From UBA7239 sp035430165 (GTDB lineage: Bacteria; Pseudomonadota; Gammaproteobacteria; Pseudomonadales; UBA7239): a stretch of 46,056 nucleotides of DNA. Below the pieces are notes generated by a model, which made no database searches, was not told the DNA's origin, and worked only from the letters and a program-made list of their open reading frames with translations. The stretch lies in contig DAOMGE010000022.1 in NCBI GenBank assembly GCA_035430165.1, forward strand, positions 1 to 46,056. Reading direction: 5' to 3'. Position numbers and translations under genes: made by a program. Shown here one piece after another: positions 25,064-32,861 of the stretch (positions within the stretch are counted from its first letter, which is position 1; the number at the start of each line of letters is the position of its first letter).

Positions 25064-26368
25064 ATGCATCACAGCAATAAGCGAGAATTTTTGGTGGACC
25101 GATCGGTAACAATCAGGCAGTTGGGTAATAACACGCTGGTGCGTATTCTGGGAGCTGTTTCTGGATTTTTGCTTACTATCTATGCCGCACGGGTTATGGG
25201 CACCGAAGATGCGGGAAGGTTTTTCTGGGCCTCGAATGTAGTGCTCGGATTTGGATTCGTATGTAAATGGGGGTTGGAAATTGTAATGACAAGGCTGGTT
25301 GCCTTGGATAAGGACAATGATTTACGAACAAACGAGTTGCTGTGGCAGGGCATGATTTTGTCTGGTGGAACAGCAATCTTATTGGCTGCTATATCGGTGA
25401 TTTTTGCCAGCATCTTCGCGGATAGTGTTTTTCCTGACAAAGCCTACCTTAAGGTTTTTTTACTGGCAATGTTTTGCGTTTTGCCATTTTCCCTGCAGGC
25501 CCCGGTCTGCGGAGTGCTCAGGGGGCAGCACAAACAGGGCGAAGGCGCTTTTGTAGAAAAGGCAGGGCAATCAGTATTTTTGCTGTTGAGCCTGTATTTG
25601 CTGACACAGTCAGGAGTGATTAACGCAGAAAACGCGCTATGGGCTAATGTTGTCGTATGTGTCGTGGTGTTGATGATTGGGTTATACATAACGAAGGCAC
25701 TCAACACGAAAAATAATAAGCCAAAGCTGTCACTCAAAATTCATCCTGAATTAATAAAGGGAGGGGGGGCGCTGGTAATAAATAATCTGGCAGGCTTTTT
25801 GGTCAACTGGGGCTGCGGGATTATGTTGGCGTGGTATGTCGCAGCTGATGAAGTCGCTGTATTTGTCTGCGCTCAGAGAATATCGAGCTGTATTACAATC
25901 ATATTTGCGATATTTGCAGCCACATATGGCTCGTATATGCCATTACTGTATTCAGGAAGAAAATTTGACGAATTGGGGAAATTAATTATCAGAGGGACCC
26001 GAAACATAATTTTGGCGTCATTTCCATTTGTGTTGCTGTTACTTGTACTGCCTTCAGAAGTAATGAGATTCATGGGTGAAGACTATGCGCATGGTGCAAA
26101 ATATCTTGTGTGCCTGATGCTGGGACAGGTCTTTACCATGGTAACTGGCCTGGCGGGATTACTTCTGGCAATGGCGGGAAAAGAGTATGTTATGCGTAAC
26201 ATAGGAGTTGGTGTTGCCGTATTCATGATTGTGTGCGGTTGGCTCGTAATCCCGCGCTTTGGTAGCATGGGTGCGGCAGTTGTGACTACCATAGGTATGT
26301 TTATACAGGGCGCTATGTATGTATATATGGTAGAGGCTGGTCTTGGTGTGAAATATCTACGTACATAG
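25064..26368 (+). CDS. Wzx-type lipid-linked oligosaccharide flippase (polysaccharide biosynthesis family)
   Basis: The protein (about 434 residues) is almost entirely hydrophobic with around 12-14 membrane helices and belongs to the MOP superfamily polysaccharide exporters, which flip undecaprenyl-linked glycans across the inner membrane. The N-terminus LGNNTLVRILGAVSGFLLTIYAARVMGTEDAGRFFW shows the usual first helices with the amphipathic G-rich turn. ATG 25064 is used, but it has no ribosome binding site; in-frame TTG 25091 or GTG 25094 behind GCGAG are real alternatives. No promoter is visible between the terminator and the start. The base composition looks more AT-rich than the flanking core genes. 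Confidence 0.82.
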   Translation: MHHSNKREFLVDRSVTIRQLGNNTLVRILGAVSGFLLTIYAARVMGTEDAGRFFWASNVVLGFGFVCKWGLEIVMTRLVALDKDNDLRTNELLWQGMILSGGTAILLAAISVIFASIFADSVFPDKAYLKVFLLAMFCVLPFSLQAPVCGVLRGQHKQGEGAFVEKAGQSVFLLLSLYLLTQSGVINAENALWANVVVCVVVLMIGLYITKALNTKNNKPKLSLKIHPELIKGGGALVINNLAGFLVNWGCGIMLAWYVAADEVAVFVCAQRISSCITIIFAIFAATYGSYMPLLYSGRKFDELGKLIIRGTRNIILASFPFVLLLLVLPSEVMRFMGEDYAHGAKYLVCLMLGQVFTMVTGLAGLLLAMAGKEYVMRNIGVGVAVFMIVCGWLVIPRFGSMGAAVVTTIGMFIQGAMYVYMVEAGLGVKYLRT

Positions 26369-26440
26369 AGTATGAAAATGCACCAATATCTCCAGCCAAA
26401 CTGGAATTGATGGTAAAAAAACGCGCAAGGCGAAAGTAAT

Positions 26441-27706
26441 ATGTATCGTTCTACATTGATTTTCATGGGGATTGCATGTGCATTCCTTGTGGAAATCGGA
26501 TCGAAAATCTCACCGGAAATACTGTATCTGAGAGGAAAGATAGGCATTGTTGTTCTTTGCTTGTTAATTGCAGGTTCTCTGGCTTTCTGGAGGCCGCTTC
26601 CGGATATTTTAAAAGTATTCTTACTTTGCTCGCTCCTGTCATTAGTGCCCGGTATGTCCACTGTGACGCACGCATACGGATTTATGCAGGTATTCCTCGA
26701 TTTCAAGTTCGGGATGGCGTTGGTGGTAACGTATGTTTTGGCGTCCAGTCATTTAGTAGTGTATAGGATGCCACGCTTGGTTTTGGCGGTTATGGTTTTC
26801 AGCTCGTTACTGATAATGCTGGAAATGTTATCGCCAGGGCTGTATCGAAAAATATTCCCCATGACAGTTATGTACACAACTGTATTTGGTACGGACTTTA
26901 TAAGAGCGACTGGCTTTTTTACCGATGCCAGCTCGTTTGGTATGTTTTGTACGGTTGCTGTCCTGTATTTTTTTGCACTATGGCGGTATTTGGGATGGAA
27001 TAAGGTTACTGGTACAGGACTTGTTTTCTCATTATTGGGTCTGGTCATGTCCGGGCAACGAATGGAGGCGGGTTCAGCGCTATTTGGAGTTGTACTTTTT
27101 TATGCCCTGCGAAAATGGAAGCGACCATGGCTTATAGGGAGTGTGATTTTTAGTGTGGCAGTGGGTTATGCCGCAGTGGGCGGTATATTTGATGAAATTA
27201 TTGGTCAGTTCACAAAGCTATACCAGGACGCAGAAAGCTGGAGCCAATTTGACCCTCGGCTAGCCTTGTTGTCTGGCGCAGAATATCTGGCTAACTATCA
27301 CTTTCCGTTTGGATCTGGCTTGGGAACATATGGCAGCAGCATGTCATTGATTAATCCGGATGATGCTTATTTTGATGCAGGCACCAATCAGCTGTGGTGG
27401 TATCAGCAGGAAGATACGCCTTATTTGACCGATTCTTATTGGGCGATGGTAATAGGTGAAACGGGCTGGTTTGGCTTTGTTCTTTGTTTTTTTTCTTATG
27501 CGTATCTGTTGTTTCAGGCAAGCAAGAAAGTGGCTGAAGCAGAAAGCGATCTTGAAATATTTGGTTCCTGTCTTGCATTTACGACTATGACATACGGATT
27601 TTTAAATTCTGTGGCTTCTGCCGTTTTTGTGGGAAGCATGGTCCAGATCTATTTTCATGCATTACTTTATATAATGATCTTCAAGAAAGAGGATGCATCT
27701 GTTTGA
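26441..27706 (+). CDS. Wzy/O-antigen ligase-family membrane protein
   Basis: This 421-residue protein has about 10-12 membrane helices and one large periplasmic loop (roughly residues 250-340, with DPRLALLSGAEYLANYHFPFGSGLGTYGSS). That loop, with the R-x(n)-G-x-G pattern before the last helices, is the hallmark of the Wzy_C family: O-antigen polymerases, O-antigen ligases and PglL-type O-oligosaccharyltransferases. Sequence alone does not tell which. AAGGCG precedes the ATG. It follows the flippase by 72 bases and overlaps the next gene by four. It could polymerise a repeat unit or transfer a glycan to protein. Confidence 0.78.
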   Translation: MYRSTLIFMGIACAFLVEIGSKISPEILYLRGKIGIVVLCLLIAGSLAFWRPLPDILKVFLLCSLLSLVPGMSTVTHAYGFMQVFLDFKFGMALVVTYVLASSHLVVYRMPRLVLAVMVFSSLLIMLEMLSPGLYRKIFPMTVMYTTVFGTDFIRATGFFTDASSFGMFCTVAVLYFFALWRYLGWNKVTGTGLVFSLLGLVMSGQRMEAGSALFGVVLFYALRKWKRPWLIGSVIFSVAVGYAAVGGIFDEIIGQFTKLYQDAESWSQFDPRLALLSGAEYLANYHFPFGSGLGTYGSSMSLINPDDAYFDAGTNQLWWYQQEDTPYLTDSYWAMVIGETGWFGFVLCFFSYAYLLFQASKKVAEAESDLEIFGSCLAFTTMTYGFLNSVASAVFVGSMVQIYFHALLYIMIFKKEDASV

Positions 27707-28830
27707 CGAATAAGACGGTGCTTCATCTGATTAATGGCGATTTATATGCCGGTGCTGAGAAAGTGCAGGATGTTCTCGCATGTTGTCTGCCTGCATATGG
27801 CTGGGACGTCGAGTTTTTTCAACTGAAGGAAGGGTTTTTTACGTCGGGCCGCAAGAATCGTTCTCCTGTGTATCAAGGGTTTATGCGCTCGCGATTTGAT
27901 TTCAGGCCGTTCTTTTTTCTGAACAGACTGGTGCGTTCCGGCAGGTTTTGTCTGGTACATTCACATACGACGCGCACCTTGTTGCTGGCATCATTTATAT
28001 GTTTGTTCAACAGGATTCCGCTTGTGCATCACTGCCATAGTTCAGAAGTTATTTCCTCACAAGAGGGGTTGGTTGACTGGATTAACCGGAAACTTGAGTC
28101 GGTGCTATTGCGGTTGCTGCCGGACAAGGTGATAGCTGTGTCAGTTGGGGCGCTTGCATACCTTCGCGCCGTGGGAGTGCCCGAAAACCGGATTGCCTGT
28201 ATACACAATGGCGTGCCTGTCTCCGGAACAGTTTGTCAATTCACCAGGTCGGATGGCATTTACAGGTTTGCCTGCGTTGCGCTATATCGCCAACGTAAAG
28301 GCGTGGAGATTCTGCTTGACGCATTTGCGTTATTGTTGTCAGGCGGAATTTCCAGTGCGCGCCTGTCACTGATCGGCAATTTTGAAACCGAAGAATACAG
28401 ACGGCAAGTTGAGCAGTATGCGCAGGCATTGCACATACAGGATCACGTAGTATTTGAAGGTTTTTGTGGCAATGTGCCGGCACGACTGTTGGAGATGGAC
28501 TGTCTGGTTTTCCCGAGTGTACGCCCTGAAGGTATGCCTATGGTTTTACTGGAGGCGATGTCTGTAGGCTTGCCGATTATTGCATCGAATGTCGAAGGCG
28601 CAGCAAATCTGGTAAATGATGGTGTGAATGGTGTTCTGGTCAAACCGTCAGATGCTGTGGCGCTCGCAACAGCAATGCGGAATTTCGTAGAAGGGGCAGG
28701 AAGTGATTGGCTTAAAGACTATGGGCGACAAGGTTATGAAATCCAGCGCGAAAGTTATTCGGATATTTCCATGGCGAGAGATCTGGCCAGGATATACGAT
28801 GCCTTGAGTGAACAGGCGGCGAAGTCATGA
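27703..28830 (+). CDS. GT4-family glycosyltransferase
   Basis: This 375-residue GT-B enzyme has an N-terminal acceptor domain with VLHLINGDLYAGAEKV and a C-terminal donor domain with FACVALYRQRKGVEILLDAF and the EX7E site RPEGMPMVLLEAMSVGLPII near residue 275. It starts with TTG 27703 overlapping the Wzy-like stop (TTGA) behind AGAGGA. It ends in an ATGA overlap with the WecG-type gene. Such enzymes add a sugar to a lipid-linked intermediate on the cytoplasmic side; donor and acceptor are unknown. Confidence 0.87.
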   Translation: MTNKTVLHLINGDLYAGAEKVQDVLACCLPAYGWDVEFFQLKEGFFTSGRKNRSPVYQGFMRSRFDFRPFFFLNRLVRSGRFCLVHSHTTRTLLLASFICLFNRIPLVHHCHSSEVISSQEGLVDWINRKLESVLLRLLPDKVIAVSVGALAYLRAVGVPENRIACIHNGVPVSGTVCQFTRSDGIYRFACVALYRQRKGVEILLDAFALLLSGGISSARLSLIGNFETEEYRRQVEQYAQALHIQDHVVFEGFCGNVPARLLEMDCLVFPSVRPEGMPMVLLEAMSVGLPIIASNVEGAANLVNDGVNGVLVKPSDAVALATAMRNFVEGAGSDWLKDYGRQGYEIQRESYSDISMARDLARIYDALSEQAAKS

Positions 28831-29603
28831 TGAAAACTTGCCGCATGTTTGGTCTCGATTTTCTTGCAGTAAATGGGCAGGAGGCAACTGGCCTGATTGC
28901 CGAAGCAGCAGAAGATAAACAACGTTGCCTTGTCATTACGCCAAATGTGGATCACATCGTAACGGTGATGCAACAGCCCGAAATACAAAATATTTACCGG
29001 AATACCAAATTGTTATTTGCGGACGGCATGCCTCTGGTCTGGCTAAGTCGCATCCTGCCAGGAAGTAAGTTGCCTGCGCGTGTTACGGGCGCGGATCTGA
29101 TTGAGTCGGTATCCTCTGCCTGTGCACAGAGAAAATTGACGATGGCTTTGATCGGAGGCAAACCGGGTGTTGCCAGCTCTGCTGCGGCAGTGCTGGAACG
29201 GCGTTATCCCGGATTGCGTGTTGTGGGTACATACAGCCCTCCATTTGGTTTCGAGCAGGATGAGTCAGAGTCAGATAAAATTGTCGGACTGTGCCATGAC
29301 TGGAAGCCGGACATTGTCTGTCTGGCATTCGGTGCGCCGAAACAGGAGTTGTGGGCCAGCAAGTATTTGGCGAAATTACCGCCAGCGCCCTTGTTGTGTT
29401 TTGGCGCAGCGATTGATTTTGTGGCGGGAGAGTACCAGCGAGCACCGTTATGGATGCAAAAGTCCGGACTGGAATGGCTCTGGAGACTGTCCCAGGATCC
29501 TGTGCGTATGTTTAAACGTTATTTTTTAAGGGACAGCATGTTCCTCATCTATGCAGCAAATGAGTTTTTTTCGCAGTGGCGGGTGTTTCGCGAGAACAAA
29601 TAA
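28827..29603 (+). CDS. WecG/TagA/CpsF-family (GT26) glycosyltransferase
   Basis: The family transfers ManNAc-type sugars or their uronates onto undecaprenyl-PP-GlcNAc (WecG, TagA) or similar lipid-linked acceptors. The 258-residue protein shows the family motifs: TPNVDHIV near residue 39, FADGMPLVW near 65, GAPKQELWA near 170, CFGAAIDFVAGEYQRAP and the membrane-binding GLEWLWRL near 215. ATG 28827 overlaps the previous stop (ATGA); a second ATG follows. Its presence implies that the lipid carrier is primed by a phosphoglycosyltransferase encoded elsewhere, since none lies in this cluster. Confidence 0.92.
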   Translation: MMKTCRMFGLDFLAVNGQEATGLIAEAAEDKQRCLVITPNVDHIVTVMQQPEIQNIYRNTKLLFADGMPLVWLSRILPGSKLPARVTGADLIESVSSACAQRKLTMALIGGKPGVASSAAAVLERRYPGLRVVGTYSPPFGFEQDESESDKIVGLCHDWKPDIVCLAFGAPKQELWASKYLAKLPPAPLLCFGAAIDFVAGEYQRAPLWMQKSGLEWLWRLSQDPVRMFKRYFLRDSMFLIYAANEFFSQWRVFRENK

Positions 29604-29630
29604 AAAATGTCGAGCTTTGAGAGGGGTGTT

Positions 29631-30059
29631 ATGTACCTGAATGCGATTGATTTTTACCGGGTCGGGCGTTGGTTGAAAAAGCACAAGATCCCGGTATTGC
29701 CGTTGTTGGTCGATCTGGTGATCTTTCTGGTTTTCAATTCCAAAGTGCCGCTCGAGTGTGAAATTGGTGAAGGTACATACTGTGGGCATCGTGGTATAGC
29801 TATCGTTATCCACCCGGAAGCAGTGATTGGCAAACGGTGTGAGTTGGGTTCTTGCGTCACAGTCGGAGGCGGCGGGAAGGGGAAGCCGGGTGCGCCTGTT
29901 ATCGGTGATGATGTGGTCATATCGACTGGCGCCAAAGTGCTTGGTGCAGTGCGGATTGGCAATGGTGTAACAATTGGTGCCAATGCAGTTGTCATTCACG
30001 ATATTCCGGATGGTGCGACCGCAGTGGGTGTGCCAGCGAAAATAATTTCACGTGCCTAG
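29631..30059 (+). CDS. serine-acetyltransferase-like hexapeptide acyltransferase
   Basis: This protein of about 142 residues consists of a short N-terminal helix (YRVGRWLKKHKIPVLP) and a left-handed beta-helix of hexapeptide repeats (IGEGTYCGHRGIAIVI, VIGKRCELG, VIGDDVVISTGAKVLG, IGNGVTIGANAVV), ending in the usual GVPAKII loop. It resembles SerO-acetyltransferase-like enzymes found in polysaccharide loci, which O- or N-acetylate sugars using acetyl-CoA. ATG 29631 is chosen because GAGAGGGG lies four bases upstream; an in-frame ATG at 29607 has no such site. It lacks the long N-terminal domain of CysE, so it is not the cysteine pathway enzyme. Confidence 0.85.
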   Translation: MYLNAIDFYRVGRWLKKHKIPVLPLLVDLVIFLVFNSKVPLECEIGEGTYCGHRGIAIVIHPEAVIGKRCELGSCVTVGGGGKGKPGAPVIGDDVVISTGAKVLGAVRIGNGVTIGANAVVIHDIPDGATAVGVPAKIISRA

Positions 30060-30092
30060 TCTGTTTTCGACTGAATCAGGAGCGTCAATGCA

Positions 30093-31172
30093 GTGAGCGC
30101 GCGAAGAATACCCGGTGTCGATGGTTTGCGTGCTATAGCTGTCTCGCTTGTGCTGGTAGCGCATTTTGGTCTTGAGCATTATGTGCCGGGAGGGTTCGGG
30201 GTCACGTTATTTTTCTTTATCAGTGGATTCCTGATTACAGGATTGTTGATTACAGAGTTTGAAACGAAAGGAAATATATCTGTCCCTTCTTTCTATATGC
30301 GTAGATTGCTACGCTTGTACCCGGCGCTTGTTCTCGCTGTTTTGGTAACCGCACTTTTGTACCCCGCGCTGGGCGGCGTTGTTACGGCAGCCGAAATTTC
30401 TGCTTCGCTTTTTTATTACGCCAATTACTACAACCAGATCGTCGTATTCGGATCGGCAGGCAGTGTTCCGGTCGGGAGTTTTCATCCGCTGAGTATCCTG
30501 TGGTCGCTGGCGATTGAAGAGCAGTACTACCTTGTGTTTCCTTTTGTGATGTTGCTTCTCGTCAGGAAAAAAAGCAGCCTGTTGCCCGTGTTTATTGCGG
30601 TTGCAGCTATAAGTTTGATCTGGCGAATTTTCTTGCAGTGTGAAGGCATGGGCGACAGGATTTATGCTGCGACGGATACGCGTATGGACTCGATTATCTA
30701 TGGCGCCATCATGGCAGTGTTGGCAGATAGTGAATCAGGGAAGCGATTGTTATTGCAGATGAGATCTGTGGCGCCGGTTCTTGTCGCATTCGTATTGTTA
30801 TTGTCGACTTTTGTAATAAGGGGTGAGTTCTTTCGTAATACCTTTCGCTATTCATTGCAAGGTCTTGTGCTTTTGCCTCTGGTGTCAGGCGTATGTTTTT
30901 CGGACAAGGACAGTGTTGTGCTCAAGATACTGGAGAGCAAGGTCTTTTTGCTGCTGGGTGCATGGTCTTATTCCCTTTATCTGTTTCATGGCATTGCCAT
31001 CCTTGTCACGGAAAATATTTTCAGGGTTGATGCTTCAGCGCGATTTTCAGAGATACCGCTGGCGTTTTATCCTTGCGAAGCGATACTTTCCTTTCTCTTT
31101 GCGATCATTTCCTATTACGCCGTTGAGATGCGTTTTGTGAAATTGCGCCGTCATTTTGGTTCGCAGGTCTAG
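30093..31172 (+). CDS. acyltransferase-3 (OafA/YrhL type) membrane protein
   Basis: The 359-residue protein has about ten membrane helices and the acyltransferase-3 hallmarks: PGVDGLRAIAVSLVLVAHFG at the start with the essential His, FFFISGFLITGLL, FYMRRLLRLYPALVL with the R/R motif, and SLAIEEQYYLVFP. Such proteins O-acetylate or otherwise acylate cell-surface sugars from the cytoplasmic acyl donor. It starts with GTG 30093; ATG 30088 heads a two-codon ORF whose stop overlaps this GTG. It ends the island, 49 bases before ubiA. Confidence 0.9.
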   Translation: MSARRIPGVDGLRAIAVSLVLVAHFGLEHYVPGGFGVTLFFFISGFLITGLLITEFETKGNISVPSFYMRRLLRLYPALVLAVLVTALLYPALGGVVTAAEISASLFYYANYYNQIVVFGSAGSVPVGSFHPLSILWSLAIEEQYYLVFPFVMLLLVRKKSSLLPVFIAVAAISLIWRIFLQCEGMGDRIYAATDTRMDSIIYGAIMAVLADSESGKRLLLQMRSVAPVLVAFVLLLSTFVIRGEFFRNTFRYSLQGLVLLPLVSGVCFSDKDSVVLKILESKVFLLLGAWSYSLYLFHGIAILVTENIFRVDASARFSEIPLAFYPCEAILSFLFAIISYYAVEMRFVKLRRHFGSQV

Positions 31173-31221
31173 CAAACGTTATGTCCAGGTTCTGGAAAAG
31201 TTATGCCGGTGTGGGTCTACC

Positions 31222-32076
31222 ATGATAAATAATATGATCCAGCTGATGCGGCTGGATAAACCTGTCGGTATCTTCCTGTTGCTGTGGCCTACATTATGGA
31301 GTTTATGGATTGCGGCAGGAGGTGCGCCTGATAGCAGGAATCTTGTGATTTTTATCCTTGGCTGTGTGCTGATGCGCTCTGCAGGCTGCGTTATCAATGA
31401 TTACGCGGATCGGGATTTTGATCGCAAAGTTGTGCGCACAAAAAGTCGCCCGATCACGTCCGGCAAGGTAAAGCCATCCCATGCGATGCTGTTGTTTATT
31501 GTGTTGTGTGTTCTGGCATTCACTCTGGTCTTGCAGACGAACTGGCTTACCATCGAATTATCGCTTGGCGCCATTGCACTGACTGCGGTTTATCCGTTTT
31601 GCAAAAGGCACACCCATCTGCCGCAGGTGGTGCTGGGTGCGGCATTTGCGTGGTCAGTGCCCATGGCGTGGGCGGCAGAAAAAAACGGCTTGTCACCACA
31701 CGTATGGCTTTTGTATTGCGCAGTGGTTTTGTGGACTATCGCCTATGACACGTTCTACGCGATGGTGGACAGGGAGTGTGATTTGAAAGCCGGGATCCGT
31801 TCTACAGCAATCCTGTTTGGCGATGCTGATCGTGCCATTACGTCTATACTGCAGATGTTGGTCATCCTGACGCTGGTATTGGCGGGCAGGCGTTTTTCCC
31901 TCGGTGCTCCTTATTACGCAGGGCTTGTTGTCGCTGCAATGTTGTTTGGGTGGCAGCAATACCTGGTTCGTCACCGGGAACCGACGGCTTGTTTCAGGGC
32001 ATTCCTGAATAACCAGTGGGTAGGTTTTGCGATTTTTGTCGGGATTGCTGCAGATTATTACCTGCGCACAGCCTGA
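31222..32076 (+). CDS. ubiA: 4-hydroxybenzoate octaprenyltransferase
   Basis: UbiA prenylates 4-hydroxybenzoate in ubiquinone biosynthesis. The 284-residue integral membrane protein has both Asp-rich motifs: NDYADRDFD at residues 59-67 and the second at YDTFYAMVDRECD near 183. The N-terminal LDKPVGIFLLLWPTLWSLW is typical. ATG 31222 is used; the longer in-frame ORF from 31156 lies inside the acyltransferase gene. A ubiC gene is not next to it, although ubiC-ubiA is the common arrangement in gammaproteobacteria. Confidence 0.96.
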   Translation: MINNMIQLMRLDKPVGIFLLLWPTLWSLWIAAGGAPDSRNLVIFILGCVLMRSAGCVINDYADRDFDRKVVRTKSRPITSGKVKPSHAMLLFIVLCVLAFTLVLQTNWLTIELSLGAIALTAVYPFCKRHTHLPQVVLGAAFAWSVPMAWAAEKNGLSPHVWLLYCAVVLWTIAYDTFYAMVDRECDLKAGIRSTAILFGDADRAITSILQMLVILTLVLAGRRFSLGAPYYAGLVVAAMLFGWQQYLVRHREPTACFRAFLNNQWVGFAIFVGIAADYYLRTA

Positions 32077-32095
32077 ATTACCCGCTTCCGGCGCT

Positions 32096-32113
32096 TTGTC
32101 ATTTTTCTGCAAC
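32096..32113 (+). promoter_or_regulatory. candidate Pho box upstream of phoB
   Basis: TTGTCAT (32096-32102), spacer TTTT and CTGCAAC (32107-32113) resemble two 7-base PhoB repeats (CTGTCAT) four bases apart; the first has one mismatch and the second is weaker. A possible -10, TAATGT, lies at 32126-32131, at a distance usual for Pho promoters where the box replaces the -35. Autoregulation of phoB is well known. Confidence 0.6.
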
Positions 32114-32153
32114 AAATTTGTAGCGTAATGTACCCGATGTTACGGAGTACTCC

Positions 32154-32846
32154 ATGAATACCGCTACGATCCTCGTTGTTGATGATGAGCCGGCGATAGC
32201 TGACATGATTGTCACGGCGCTTGATATTGCCGGGTTTCGCTGTTTGCGGGCAGATAACGCCCAGCAAGCACATGCGCTGGTTGTCGATGAACAGCCTGAT
32301 CTGGTTCTGCTCGACTGGATGATGCCTGGCACCAGTGGACTGGAGTTGGCGCGACGCCTGCGGCGTGACGATCTTACGGCGCGTATCCCGCTGATCATGC
32401 TTACAGCCAAGAGCGAAGAAGATAACCGTATCCAGGGGCTCGATGCCGGTGCGGACGACTACATCACCAAGCCGTTTTCCACGCGCGAGCTCGTGGCCCG
32501 TATCAAGGCTGTGCTAAGGCGCACGGTGGCCGGTGATGATGAAGAGCCGCTGGTGGTTGGTAAACTGGTGATGGACAGGGTGGCGCGGCGAGTGCTGGAC
32601 AACGGTGTTGCCCTGGATCTCGGCCCGACCGAATACCGGCTGCTGGAATTTTTCATGCTGCATCCCGAGCGTGCCTATACGCGGGCACAATTGCTGGACC
32701 ATGTCTGGGGTGGTAACGTCTACATCGATGAAAGAACAGTCGATGTGCATATTCGCCGGTTGCGCAAGGCGCTTGAGCCGGGTGCCCATGACGGACTGAT
32801 CCAGACGGTGCGGGGAACGGGTTACCGTTTTTCTGCCAGTAATTAA
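32154..32846 (+). CDS. phoB: phosphate regulon response regulator PhoB
   Basis: PhoB activates phosphate-starvation genes. The 230-residue protein has a receiver domain with acidic pocket D10/D11, phospho-acceptor D54 (LLDWMMPG), the switch Thr in IMLTAKSEE and the Lys in ITKPFSTREL, followed by an OmpR-type winged helix (residues about 130-228) with RTVDVHIRRLRKAL as recognition helix and GYRF at the end. It lies one base before the first possible phoR start. Confidence 0.96.
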   Translation: MNTATILVVDDEPAIADMIVTALDIAGFRCLRADNAQQAHALVVDEQPDLVLLDWMMPGTSGLELARRLRRDDLTARIPLIMLTAKSEEDNRIQGLDAGADDYITKPFSTRELVARIKAVLRRTVAGDDEEPLVVGKLVMDRVARRVLDNGVALDLGPTEYRLLEFFMLHPERAYTRAQLLDHVWGGNVYIDERTVDVHIRRLRKALEPGAHDGLIQTVRGTGYRFSASN

Positions 32847-32861
32847 TTGAAGGAATTGCTT

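Noticed and set aside
21900..31172. Prophage, integrative element or transposon as the carrier of the island
   Set aside because: No integrase, transposase, tRNA, direct repeats or inverted terminal repeats could be seen at either edge.
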